A stretch of 40,202 nucleotides of DNA from an uncultured Prevotellaceae bacterium (GCA_902768105.1 CACXJZ010000021.1:1-40202), one strand, 5' to 3'; positions 20,301-28,393 are shown, numbered from the stretch's first letter. Numbers and translations: made by a program. The notes: generated by a model not told the origin, from the sequence alone.

Positions 20301-23300
20301 TATATGATAATGCCATAGTACTTGTGGGCAATCATCAGTATCGCGTCAGTAACAAGGATGTAAAAGGTAGCGCAAAAGCGGATGGTGTAACAATTATGAG
20401 TGCCGATCTTGACTGCGATGGTGAACCTGACTATTGCCTGGAATGGCAGATAAATCAAAAAACAGGCCGACAAGATATTTGTCCTGTCCGTTTTGATTTC
20501 CTTCCTGTGGTCGAATTGGGTATGGCTATGAAGGAAGATGGTTCTAGGCAGCTTTTTTCTCTGGGTTGTCACCGTCCCCTTGGTCATTTCGAGGTGACAG
20601 AGACTTCGTTGATACACTTCGGCCAGTTTGAGTTTGGAACCAGCAACCGTGATATAGATGCACCTCTTATATTAAATGGTGGTATTTTCGATCAGTATTG
20701 CAAAGGCACTGCATCGAAGAAAGAAGCTAATGACCGCATCAATTACATTATTATTGGCGGTAATGTCTATATGCCGTCTTTTACGCCTGGTGCGCATGTG
20801 AGAAATACGGCAGCTTTTCCAACTCGCCATTGTGCCGTCAATGTTCTCGGCGGAAGAATTGATAATCTGTACCTCACAGGCAATTATAATGAAAGTGTAA
20901 CACCTAATAAAGATAATCCTCACTGTTATATTGATGGCGGTAGTTTCAAGCAGATTGCAGCTGCTGGTAAAGAAGGTATTGATGGTGATGTCACGTTTAT
21001 CATCAACCATTCCATCATTCAGGAGTTTTATGGTGGCAGCACGCTCTCCAATCAGTTGGTTACGGGCAACATCAATGTTTCCATCGACAATAGTCTGGTG
21101 ACAAAGTACTGCGGTGGTCCCAAGTTCGGTGATATGAACATTGACGAAACTACCCCGGCGAATAGTAAAAAGGTCATTACCAACGCTACGGGTACTACCT
21201 TTGGCGTCTATTACGGTGGCGGAAACGGTGGTACCAGCTATGTACAGTACGATTCGAGAGACAATACAACGAAGGCAACTAATTATAATTGGACGGCTAC
21301 AGGTAACAACCAAGGTGCGGTGAACGCTTATCACCCCGGTGAATATCGTAACAAGGTTACTGGTTATATGGCTGACTATGAAATGGAGATAGTTAATGCA
21401 TCGGCGGGTACCTCACCTGACTCTGCCGTGTTCCGAACTTATTTCTATGCAGCCCAGTTCTCTGCCACCAACACCGGTCCTGTTACCAACAATCTCAAAA
21501 ACTGTAAGGTGCTTACCAACTTCTATGGTGCTGGAAACTTGGGTGGTGTGATCGGTGACGTCACTTCTACGCTGACGGATACCGAAGTGCTGGGGTCTGT
21601 CTTTGGTGCAGGTTTCTCTGCCGAGATACCTCAGGTAACTATCTATGCAAGAGACAAGGAATACCCCAAGATTGATATCTACACGGGCATCATTACACCT
21701 ACCCCGGAGAATAGTGGAACCTACAATACTTACACCTGGACGAATGACGAGTCGTTGTCAACATCCAATCCCATCAGCGGCAAGTACATCTTTACCGAAG
21801 AGTCACTTGAGAACCTGGGTACGGTACAGGGTACGGTGACGGTTAACATTGAAGGTACAACGTCCGCGACCGATGTCTATGGCGGAGGAGCACTGGCCAG
21901 CGTGGATGGAGCTACGCATGTGAACTTGAAGGGTGGCACTGTCAAAGGCGATGTCTATGGCGGAGGAATGGGCCGTCTGGCGGCTGAAGCAGAGGGTACA
22001 GAGGGACAGCCAGACTATAAGCCTGCCGTGACAGCTGTGGCTGCCACCGTGGGCGATGCTAACGTAGATTTGAATAAAGATATTGCGGCCGATGCCACGG
22101 GTTGCGTGGTGAAGGGAAACATCTTCGGCTGTAACAACCTGAATGGTACGCCGCTCGGAGCGGTTACCGTGCATATCCATCGTACGCAGGGCTATGACGG
22201 TCACTATAGGACTGGATATGGTCTGACAAATGCTGCTGCTATAGAGGCTGCGCTGAATAATATCGACGACTCACAACACTCCTACGAGGTGGCTGCCGTC
22301 TATGGCGGTGGAAACCTGGCGGAATATAAGCCGACAGACCTTGTGAACGGCAAGGCACATGTCATCATCGAAGGTTGCGGCCTGACCAGTATTCGACAGG
22401 TGTATGGCGGTGGTAATGCTGCCTCCACGCCTGCCACGTTGGTGGAGGTGAATGCTACCTACGAGATAGAAGAGGTGTTCGGAGGTGGTAACGGTAAGGA
22501 CAAGATTACCATTAATGGTGTCCTGCTGGATAACCCGGGTGCTAACGTCGGCTTCCATGCATACGTGGATAACGTGGAAGGAGATACAGATACGCCAGAG
22601 AACAGAGCATCCAATTATGGTTATGGTACGGGAGCAGCCAACGTCAACATCAATGGCGGACGCATCCATCGAGTCTATGGCGGTTCGAACACCAAGGGTA
22701 ACGTGCGCCAGATTGCGGTGACGATGCTCGAAGAGGTCGGCGGCTGTGACTTCAAGGTCGATGAGGCCTACGGTGGCGGTAAGAGTGCCACGATGGACGG
22801 ACAGTCGCGACTGGAGATGGCTTGTATCCCTGGCTTGAAGAATGCTTACGGAGGTGCTGAGAATGCTGATATTAACAACAACGTGACGCTCAGTATTACC
22901 AACGGTAACTTCGACCGTGTGTTTGGCGGCAACAACGTGAGCGGAACCATCCACGGTACCATCACGGTGAACATCGAGGAGACGGGCTGTCACCTCATTA
23001 CCATTGGACAGCTCTATGGCGGTGGTAACCAGGCTCCCTACCTGGGTCCGCTAAAGCCCGGCTCTTCCACAGAGCGCCAGGGACCCACGCTGAACGTCCG
23101 TTCGTTCTCGAGCATCGGCGAGGTCTATGGCGGTGGCTACGGACAAACAGCTATTGTTACGGGTGACACGGAGGTGAACATTAACGTCTGCGCGGGCCGT
23201 GACTTCGGTGCTACGCAGGCAACGGAGGTCACCAGGGCAAACACTCATACTGGTAATCAGACCATTTCCTTCTCGGAGTTCAGGCGTAATGCTGATGGTG

Positions 23301-23632
23301 GTTTCGTCACGGATGAAGATGGCAACAGAATTGTCGATGCAAAGACCGTTGACGTCTATCTGCCGCCCTTCACGACTGGCTCTATTGGTGGCATCAATAA
23401 CGTCTATGGCGGCGGTAATTCGGCAAAGGTCGTAGGTAGCACGTATGTGAACATCGGAACGACGACGGGCGACAATGTGGTATTTGCGACGCCTCCTGCA
23501 GATTCAGAATCTGAACGTACCCACGTCGTTAAGGGTGCCAACATCACGGGTAACGTCTATGGCGGCGGTAATGCTGCAGAGGTTACTGGCGATACGCATG
23601 TACAGATAGGCAAGAAGATTGTGACGGAGTAA
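17321..23632 (+). CDS. Second giant VYGGGN-repeat secreted protein (2103 aa) with TTDGS-type domains
   Basis: It starts in the ATGA overlap with the previous giant gene. The N-terminus is a Sec signal peptide (LLPLLLLLVVTSAWGQ). Residues about 27-215 resemble a beta-trefoil (ricin-like) lectin, with GVYYIVN, WAVVKEGDYYYLIH and YLNP followed by GSKWFLE; this is tentative. Residues about 223-450 hold three domains with ILYTTDGSTP, YYTLDGSEP and YYTTDGSNP motifs, as in Fn3_assoc/CHB_HEX_C_1 domains. Residues about 450-640 are GLUG-like (FTGVFDGDYHVISGL…CGGLVGWL…VAGIVGH). From about residue 1060 to the end there are VYGGGN repeats like those of its neighbour. It ends on a repeat (HVQIGKKIVTE) with no visible T9SS tail. 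It may depend on the first giant for surface display, or be C-terminally truncated. Confidence 0.7.
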   Translation: MNKINDIARLLPLLLLLVVTSAWGQDSGVYYIVNSTFNPSNATNNWYLVPASNGGDSSIAPNRWAWGPGNNQSSPDANTPLVTTFKTKKDNNSMWAVVKEGDYYYLIHILTGKYMTLNTGVANNSSRRTFHMETTTNTTRGDNHLFTFTAHSGDPIPYSINPKNKTTGYMYLNPSKENQPYYYGNLEEKGFYIGGLIGLYDKDANNAAGSKWFLESSDLLPAPTINYDPDANTFTISYDLLPAGYDILYTTDGSTPTVGGSKTHTYGSSAVAVTGRYTVNAVVARYGLVLTKTASEAVGRPTSPVITLPTDCSNKVTITADEGLEVYYTLDGSEPNNNSHSYSSPFALNESATIKAVAYNGNVKSEVTTYNYVPPYTAMPTISRNGITITMTGNGSIYYTTDGSNPTTSSTLYTGPITLESGSGEKTYRAIAKAAGKEASCVAELTVSLGYFINSISDLNAIGSHLDDICILTADIDASSLNASISGFTGVFDGDYHVISGLRKPLFASLHGGVVRNVMLQDVQISQSGPAGAIVGTAEGYTRIYNCGILPTNNIYVAANESSYVESTGGSNSYCGGLVGWLKGDSRVINCFSYAKITGGTDVAGIVGHNEAGSTAANTGGYYTNLKTAVVNCMFYGNITSGTNRWPVYGGAKMLNTGATGINNYDFYRAEANLGLADNDHYNCSWPAKEEYLTHYEYYRYLLNSNRELCGWWVKSDVAPSTLPVADVQNIDKDASLMGKWVLDQSIAPYPILKPAGFYVSVINPSPTKRIDATTKQWVNRESLTRDDLTAKGEPKTEGQTFGSLRVYIKGGDNHSGSTYQDIPITAMDLSNEDYCYGKIKLPYYNEVFGNPDGETWSEIYGDNYTNMVVTGWDITSVSGGTAGTFTEDWQDGYNFADRGCTEKDKKRLFAQGGYYYVPDGVENITITAHWATAIYMDNTDHSYDRVYFSNGNPGIPGESAGIHFAPAGYRTAPGSLTVNNGTISSNIPSGGKVYDNAIVLVGNHQYRVSNKDVKGSAKADGVTIMSADLDCDGEPDYCLEWQINQKTGRQDICPVRFDFLPVVELGMAMKEDGSRQLFSLGCHRPLGHFEVTETSLIHFGQFEFGTSNRDIDAPLILNGGIFDQYCKGTASKKEANDRINYIIIGGNVYMPSFTPGAHVRNTAAFPTRHCAVNVLGGRIDNLYLTGNYNESVTPNKDNPHCYIDGGSFKQIAAAGKEGIDGDVTFIINHSIIQEFYGGSTLSNQLVTGNINVSIDNSLVTKYCGGPKFGDMNIDETTPANSKKVITNATGTTFGVYYGGGNGGTSYVQYDSRDNTTKATNYNWTATGNNQGAVNAYHPGEYRNKVTGYMADYEMEIVNASAGTSPDSAVFRTYFYAAQFSATNTGPVTNNLKNCKVLTNFYGAGNLGGVIGDVTSTLTDTEVLGSVFGAGFSAEIPQVTIYARDKEYPKIDIYTGIITPTPENSGTYNTYTWTNDESLSTSNPISGKYIFTEESLENLGTVQGTVTVNIEGTTSATDVYGGGALASVDGATHVNLKGGTVKGDVYGGGMGRLAAEAEGTEGQPDYKPAVTAVAATVGDANVDLNKDIAADATGCVVKGNIFGCNNLNGTPLGAVTVHIHRTQGYDGHYRTGYGLTNAAAIEAALNNIDDSQHSYEVAAVYGGGNLAEYKPTDLVNGKAHVIIEGCGLTSIRQVYGGGNAASTPATLVEVNATYEIEEVFGGGNGKDKITINGVLLDNPGANVGFHAYVDNVEGDTDTPENRASNYGYGTGAANVNINGGRIHRVYGGSNTKGNVRQIAVTMLEEVGGCDFKVDEAYGGGKSATMDGQSRLEMACIPGLKNAYGGAENADINNNVTLSITNGNFDRVFGGNNVSGTIHGTITVNIEETGCHLITIGQLYGGGNQAPYLGPLKPGSSTERQGPTLNVRSFSSIGEVYGGGYGQTAIVTGDTEVNINVCAGRDFGATQATEVTRANTHTGNQTISFSEFRRNADGGFVTDEDGNRIVDAKTVDVYLPPFTTGSIGGINNVYGGGNSAKVVGSTYVNIGTTTGDNVVFATPPADSESERTHVVKGANITGNVYGGGNAAEVTGDTHVQIGKKIVTE

Positions 23633-23635
23633 GAT

Positions 23636-24487
23636 ATGACCTATGCAGAGCTTTGGGGCCGACTGACGGGACTATACGGCGAAGGCGAGGCGAAAGCCAT
23701 TGCCCGCATGGTCTTTGAGGTAAGGTACGGTCTCATGCTGAGCGATCTGCTGATGGGTCGTGATGCCGAGGTGCCGCAGGATGAGGTGGAATGGCTGGCA
23801 CAGCGACTGGAACAGGGCGAGCCCGTGCAGTATGTCTTAGGACAGGCTGAGTTTGGTGGTCGTTGGTTCACCGTGACGCCCGACGTCCTCATACCACGCC
23901 CCGAGACCTACGAACTATGTGAGTGGAGCCTCAGCCCTCAGCCCTCAGCCTTCAGCCTTCAGCCATCACCCAAAATCCTTGACATCGGCACAGGCTCTGG
24001 CTGCATAGCCATCACATTGGCACTTGCACTGCCGGAGGCAGAGGTGACGGCATGGGACATCTCAGAGAAAGCGCTTGCCGTGGCCCGCGAGAATGCCCGA
24101 CGACTGGGTGCCAACGTAACCTTCGAGCAGGTGGACATCCTCTCTCCTCTCTCCTCTCTCCTCTCTCCTCAAAAATCCTTCTCCCTTATCGTCAGCAATC
24201 CGCCTTATATCTGCGAAAAGGAGAAGGCACTGATGGAGCGTAACGTGCTCGACCATGAGCCGGAACTGGCGCTCTTCGTGCCTGACGACGATGCGCTGCT
24301 GTTCTACCGCGCCATCGCCCGTTTTGCACGCGAGGCACTGTTGCCCAAGGGACAGCTGTACTTTGAAATCAATCCGACATACAGGGACGAACTGGTGGCG
24401 ATGCTTGCTGGCATGGGCTTCACGGAGATAGAGGTGAAGGCCGACCAGTTCGGAAAACAACGAATGCTAAAAGCCCAACAGTCATGA
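23636..24487 (+). CDS. prmC: Peptide chain release factor N5-glutamine methyltransferase (PrmC)
   Basis: PrmC methylates the GGQ glutamine of release factors RF1/RF2 in the cytoplasm, using S-adenosylmethionine. The 283-residue product has the N-terminal helical substrate-binding domain, the VLIPRPET motif, the SAM-binding KILDIGTGSGCIAI loop and the catalytic SNPPYI motif. The length is normal. Two stretches look inserted: SLSPQPSAFSLQPSP before KILDIGTG, and SPLSSLLSP before SFSLIVSNPPY. Both are encoded by 7-bp tandem repeats (23929-23970 and 24138-24170), so gain or loss of one unit would shift the frame. The ATG lies 3 bp after the giant gene's stop, and the gene overlaps recX by ATGA. 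Confidence 0.93.
   Translation: MTYAELWGRLTGLYGEGEAKAIARMVFEVRYGLMLSDLLMGRDAEVPQDEVEWLAQRLEQGEPVQYVLGQAEFGGRWFTVTPDVLIPRPETYELCEWSLSPQPSAFSLQPSPKILDIGTGSGCIAITLALALPEAEVTAWDISEKALAVARENARRLGANVTFEQVDILSPLSSLLSPQKSFSLIVSNPPYICEKEKALMERNVLDHEPELALFVPDDDALLFYRAIARFAREALLPKGQLYFEINPTYRDELVAMLAGMGFTEIEVKADQFGKQRMLKAQQS
23929..23970 (+). repeat. CCTCAGC/CTTCAGC heptamer array inside prmC
   Basis: Three CCTCAGC units and two CTTCAGC units are followed by a degenerate CATCACC. The 42 bp (six units, 14 codons) keep the reading frame and encode a Ser/Pro/Gln-rich loop immediately before the SAM-binding motif. Confidence 0.9.
24138..24170 (+). repeat. TCCTCTC heptamer array inside prmC
   Basis: Four perfect TCCTCTC units and a partial fifth encode a Leu/Ser/Pro run just before the strand leading to the catalytic NPPY motif. 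The unit sequence differs from the other array in the same gene. Confidence 0.9.
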
Positions 24488-24972
24488 AGGAGATAACAGA
24501 AAAGGAAGCACTGCTACGCCTGTCGGCACTTTGTGCACAGGGTGAGCACTGTCAGTGGGAGATGCTGGAGAAGATGTGCCGCTGGGAGCTGGACGACGCG
24601 TCGCAGGCTCGCATCATGGCGCGGCTGGTGAAGGACCGCTACGTGGATGATGAGCGCTATGCCCGTGCCTTCGTGCTCGACAAGATACGCTACAACAAAT
24701 GGGGTGCGCGTAAGGTGGAGCAAGCACTGTGGCAGAAGCACATTGACGAGGACATCCGTAAGCGTGTGCTCAGTGAGGTCAGCGATGCAGAGTACCTCAA
24801 CGTGCTGCGCCCTTTGCTGAAGCAGAAGCAGCGTAGCGTGAAGGCGCAGAGCGACTACGAGCGGAACCAGAAGCTTATCCGCTTTGCACTGGGCCGTGGC
24901 TTTACGTTTGACATTATTAGACAATGCCTTGATGTGGAGAATGAAGACGAGTATCTGGACGAGTCTGTTTGA
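24484..24972 (+). CDS. recX: RecX-family regulatory protein
   Basis: RecX proteins bind RecA filaments and modulate recombination. The 162-residue product is all-helical and follows the family pattern: three tandem three-helix modules, with LVKDRYVDDERYARAFVLDKI (residues about 48-68) holding the typical Asp-Asp-Glu-Arg-[FY]-Ala element, then a KWGARKVEQALWQKHID segment, and a C-terminal RNQKLIRFALGRGFTFDIIRQCL module. It overlaps prmC by ATGA and comF by about 30-40 bp, so the three are probably co-transcribed. Identification rests on pattern and length. Confidence 0.88.
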   Translation: MKEITEKEALLRLSALCAQGEHCQWEMLEKMCRWELDDASQARIMARLVKDRYVDDERYARAFVLDKIRYNKWGARKVEQALWQKHIDEDIRKRVLSEVSDAEYLNVLRPLLKQKQRSVKAQSDYERNQKLIRFALGRGFTFDIIRQCLDVENEDEYLDESV

Positions 24973-25642
24973 CCTGATAGCGCCACGTTCCTGTGTCATG
25001 TGCGATGGTCGGCTGGAGGTGGATGAGGACTTCCTCTGTCGGGAGTGTAATGTCCAACTACCTCGCACCCACTTTCACAAGAAGCCCCTTGATAACCCGA
25101 TGGCACAGCTCTTCTGGGGACTCATTCCCATTGAGCGGGCTGTTGCCTGGTTCTATTATGCTCCCCACACGCTCACAAGTAACATCCTCTACGACCTGAA
25201 GTACCATAAACAGCCCGACATCGGCACCTCCTTGGGACAGGCGTTCGCTCAGGAAATCAAGGAGAGCGGTTTCTTTGAGGGCATCGACGTCATCGTACCC
25301 GTGCCCTTGGCAAAGGAACGTGAACGGCAGCGCGGCTACAACCAGAGCGTGCTGATTGCCGAAGGTGTGAGTCAGGCGACGGGGCTCAGGGTTGAGAAGA
25401 ACATCCTGAAACGCCTGCACTTCGCCCAGAGTCAGACACAGCTCGATCGCTGGGAACGACTGAAGAACGTCGAGCAGCAGTTCCAGGCCCTCTCGCCCGA
25501 GACGCTACAGGGAAAACATGTGCTCCTGATTGACGACGTGACCACGACGGGTGCCACGCTCATTGCCTGTGCACAGGCGCTGCACCCTAAGGCACACAAC
25601 ATCCGCTTCAGCGTGCTGACCTTAGGATTCACGTACAGCTGA
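24941..25642 (+). CDS. ComF-family phosphoribosyltransferase-like protein
   Basis: ComF-type proteins are linked to DNA uptake in naturally competent bacteria, but many homologues have no proven role. The product (about 233 residues) has an N-terminal CVMC…CREC zinc-ribbon pattern, a VIVPVPLAKERERQRGYNQS segment and the phosphoribosyltransferase motif VLLIDDVTTTGATL. The ATG at 24941 is preferred; the ATG at 24932 is also possible, and a still longer frame from 24884 would run deeper into recX. The gene ends 9 bp from the convergent DUF5686 gene, with no visible terminator between them. Confidence 0.88.
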   Translation: MKTSIWTSLFDLIAPRSCVMCDGRLEVDEDFLCRECNVQLPRTHFHKKPLDNPMAQLFWGLIPIERAVAWFYYAPHTLTSNILYDLKYHKQPDIGTSLGQAFAQEIKESGFFEGIDVIVPVPLAKERERQRGYNQSVLIAEGVSQATGLRVEKNILKRLHFAQSQTQLDRWERLKNVEQQFQALSPETLQGKHVLLIDDVTTTGATLIACAQALHPKAHNIRFSVLTLGFTYS

Positions 25643-25651
25643 AGCAACGGC

Positions 25652-28225
25652 TTAGAATGTAAGGCTGAGTGCGTAGCGTAGTCCCCATTTGGGACTGGTG
25701 GGCAGGTCGTTGTAATTAAGACGACGTACGTACTCTACGCGGAAGAACTTGAAGATGTTATGCAGTCCCACAACCAGTTCGGCGTATGGCCTCTCCGGAT
25801 CCATGACGTAGCAGCCTTCGGGGAAGTGCATGAGCCTGTTGTCACCCACATTCTCAGGTATGTAGGGGTTGTTGCCGTCAGTCAGCGTACCCCAGAGCAT
25901 ACGGAAGCCGATATACTCGCGCAGGTAGAGCTTCTTGATGAGTGGCAGGCGGTTGAATATCTTACCATTAAGGTCCCACGATACCATGAGTGACGCATAG
26001 CGGTCGTTCAGGAACTCCATCGTGTTGATGAGGCTGAAGGTCTCTTTCTGGATGATGTACGACGGGTTCGTCGCGGGGTGGATGAGCAAGGGGTAGGGGA
26101 CAATGTTCCACTGAATACCGCCCTTGAGGTCAACGTCAATCTTTCCCCAGCTGCTGAGCCAGAAGCGCTTGAAGATGTGTGCCTCGGTGTAGTTGTAGCG
26201 GTACTCGCCCCACAGGGGACCGTCGAAGCCAATGGTGTGGGACAGCATGAACACCGGTGCATCGAGATTGATGACACGACGGCGCAGCTTGTTGTTGATG
26301 TAGGTTTCGCCAGGGGCATAGCGCAGTCGCATGGTGACCTCGGTGGTGTGCATGTACTCGCCGTTACCTCTCTTGTTGAAGTCTGTCAGCGGCGGCATGT
26401 CGAGCGTGCGGAACGACATGGCACCACAGGCTTCGTTCTCCTCCACTTTGCCCGTGATGGATGCACGCAGGCCCCAGTCAGTCTCATACTCAAAGGTGGC
26501 ACCGAAGCGGTTGTAGAGCATCATCTTATTGTTCTCCGCCCACTTCATGGCTACCAGGAAGTTATCCTTGTCGGTTTGCAGGAAACGGTCGCTGGGTGAG
26601 CAGACGTCACGTGTGGCCTGCAGGGTCAGCGTGCGCTTGGGGAACTCGTGGGGCAGGTACTTCTTCGGGTTTAGCGAATAAGTGAATTCTGCATTGTAGT
26701 AGTTCTTATGGCTGCCCCATCCGCGTCCGTAGTAGCCGGCCAGGAAGAAGTGCTTGCTAAGGTTGGCGGTGGTCTTGACGCTCAGTCGGCTGCGCCATCC
26801 ATCGACGTAGTTCTGCGAGAGGATGGTGTTGATGGGGCACAGGTCAACATAGTTGGGCGTGCTTGTCTCTACGGAGTTCTCCATGAGCGCCTTGAGTCCG
26901 AAGATGACATACTTGATGCCCTTGACGTTCTCCACATTCTTGATGAAGGTGTCCATAGAACCCTCGCTCTTCGTGAGCTGCACCTGTCGGTACTGGTTCC
27001 AGAACTCGTCCGTACGCATCTGTGCGTCGGCCTCGGTCACCTCGTTGGTCTTGCCCTTGAACAGCTTGGCAGGCAAGGGTTCGAAGGCGTAGTCGGTGAG
27101 TCGTGTGGTACGGGTAACAGTAAAACTGCTGATGAAGCTCACCAGACTGAGGTCGGTGGTCATGTCGTCCTTGGTGAGCACCCACTGTCCGTCAGGCAGC
27201 TGTTCGTAGTCCTGGAGTATCTTGACGTTCTCTACGAAGTTGACGTTACTCTGCTGGGGGATAGTCATCTCGCAGCGGCGTACGTGTAGTGTGGAGTCCT
27301 TCAGGATATACAAGTCGCCACGGAATCCACGGTCCTGCAGGTTGTTGGCCAGGAAGTGCAGATGGATGCACGAGTCGCGCTCGATGGTCAGCGTGTCCTC
27401 AATGTAGTAGCGGTAGAAGCCGATGCCCTCTTCTGACACGGGCGAGATGAACGGCCGCTGCAACAGTCGGATGCGGTCCTGATAGATGTCGATGTCCGTA
27501 AAGACGTCCTTCACGACGGTATTGATGATATCGCCCGTCTGGAAGAAGTCGTTAAGTCCGCGCGACGTCTGTCCCTGGATGATGGTCTTCTCTGCGTGCG
27601 GGTTGCGCCGATAGACCTTCTGCGAAACGGTCTCATCAACGCTGATGGGCAGAATCATCTTGCCAGTGGCAGCACTGGTCTCCACCTGGTCCACAAGCCA
27701 GGGGTGCTTCTTGAATATGCCCGTCTCTAACTGTTCTGGCTTGAGGTCGTTGAACGACAGGGTAATCTTCTCGTATTTGTTGTAGGTGTAGAAGTCGTTG
27801 ACACTCAGGTCGGCGAGCTTCTTGGCAGCCACCACGCGCTTCATGAGCTCCACGGCAGGATTGTTCTTGCGGCTGTACTTCTCGCGCTTCTGGGTGACGG
27901 TAACCTCTGCAATGGTCTGGTCGTCGGGCTTCAGGGCTACGTTGAGCACTTTCTTGGTCTTCGCGTTGATGGAGATGATGCGTGTGGCATAGCCCACGGC
28001 ACTCACGGTGATGTTCCACCCTTCGTGGCGGTCAATGCTGTAGCGGCCGTAGTAGTCGGAGACGGCAGAGATATGGTGTCCCTGATAGACGATGCTAGCA
28101 TAGGCGATGCTGTCGCCCGTCTCTGCATCGGTCACCACTCCTGTAATCTTCTGTGCCTGCAGGGGTGCTGCAAGCAACATCAGCCAGAGCGTCAGGAATA
28201 GGAAAAGTCTTTGTCTTTGTTTCAT
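25652..28225 (-). CDS. DUF5686 outer-membrane protein with carboxypeptidase-regulatory-like N-terminal domain
   Basis: The 857-residue product has a Sec signal peptide (LFLFLTLWLMLLAAPLQAQ), then a CarboxypepD_reg-like domain (KITGVVTDAETGDSIAYASIVYQG, residues about 22-105). The rest matches DUF5686: YSRKNNPAVELMKRVV, then NDFYTYNKYEKI, and a long beta-rich C-terminal part likely forming a barrel. The last residues (GLRYALSLTF) end in aromatic Phe, as in outer-membrane beta-barrels. Function is unknown; related proteins occur across Bacteroidota. The frame is open 12 codons further upstream, but that extension is encoded by the heptamer repeat and would precede the signal peptide, so the ATG at 28225 was taken. 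Confidence 0.85.
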   Translation of the reverse strand: MKQRQRLFLFLTLWLMLLAAPLQAQKITGVVTDAETGDSIAYASIVYQGHHISAVSDYYGRYSIDRHEGWNITVSAVGYATRIISINAKTKKVLNVALKPDDQTIAEVTVTQKREKYSRKNNPAVELMKRVVAAKKLADLSVNDFYTYNKYEKITLSFNDLKPEQLETGIFKKHPWLVDQVETSAATGKMILPISVDETVSQKVYRRNPHAEKTIIQGQTSRGLNDFFQTGDIINTVVKDVFTDIDIYQDRIRLLQRPFISPVSEEGIGFYRYYIEDTLTIERDSCIHLHFLANNLQDRGFRGDLYILKDSTLHVRRCEMTIPQQSNVNFVENVKILQDYEQLPDGQWVLTKDDMTTDLSLVSFISSFTVTRTTRLTDYAFEPLPAKLFKGKTNEVTEADAQMRTDEFWNQYRQVQLTKSEGSMDTFIKNVENVKGIKYVIFGLKALMENSVETSTPNYVDLCPINTILSQNYVDGWRSRLSVKTTANLSKHFFLAGYYGRGWGSHKNYYNAEFTYSLNPKKYLPHEFPKRTLTLQATRDVCSPSDRFLQTDKDNFLVAMKWAENNKMMLYNRFGATFEYETDWGLRASITGKVEENEACGAMSFRTLDMPPLTDFNKRGNGEYMHTTEVTMRLRYAPGETYINNKLRRRVINLDAPVFMLSHTIGFDGPLWGEYRYNYTEAHIFKRFWLSSWGKIDVDLKGGIQWNIVPYPLLIHPATNPSYIIQKETFSLINTMEFLNDRYASLMVSWDLNGKIFNRLPLIKKLYLREYIGFRMLWGTLTDGNNPYIPENVGDNRLMHFPEGCYVMDPERPYAELVVGLHNIFKFFRVEYVRRLNYNDLPTSPKWGLRYALSLTF

Positions 28226-28233
28226 TTGAAGTG

Positions 28234-28241
28234 CAAAGGTA
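28234..28241 (-). promoter_or_regulatory. Bacteroidota -7 box (TACCTTTG) for the DUF5686 gene
   Basis: On the minus strand TACCTTTG matches TAnnTTTG exactly and ends 8 nt before the chosen ATG, implying a very short leader. No clear -33 TTTG is visible because CTTCACT repeats occupy that position. Confidence 0.45.
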
Positions 28242-28248
28242 ATAAATT

Positions 28249-28377
28249 CTTCACTCTTCACTCTTCACTCTTCACTTAAAAATGGTTAAGCGGCAGCAAA
28301 TTCTTCACTCTTCACTCTTCACTTAAAAATGGTTAAGCGGCAGCAAATTCTTCACTCTTCACTCTTCACTCTTCACT
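28249..28377 (+). repeat. Compound CTTCACT array: 4 + 3 + 4 heptamers separated by two identical 26-bp spacers
   Basis: Heptamers lie at 28249-28276, 28303-28323 and 28350-28377. The two identical 26-bp spacers (28277-28302 and 28324-28349) contain AATGGTTAAGCGG and end GCGGCAGCAAATT. That end is a variant of the right arm seen at 29943-29955 (GCGGAAGCAAATT), and AATGG-N3-AGCGG is also shared with 29937-29946. The array fills the space between two divergent promoter boxes. Confidence 0.9.
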
Positions 28378-28385
28378 AAATTTCG

Positions 28386-28393
28386 TACCTTTG
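28386..28393 (+). promoter_or_regulatory. Bacteroidota -7 box (TACCTTTG) for pyrE
   Basis: TACCTTTG matches TAnnTTTG exactly and lies about 32 nt before the pyrE ATG at 28426. The expected -33 region falls inside the heptamer array and has no TTTG. Confidence 0.5.

Noticed and set aside
25640-25654. Bidirectional terminator between comF and the DUF5686 gene
   Set aside because: Only 9 bp separate the stops, and no stem with U-tracts was found there.
28249-28377. CRISPR-like direct repeats
   Set aside because: Units are 7 bp, the two 26-bp spacers are identical to each other, and no cas genes are nearby.
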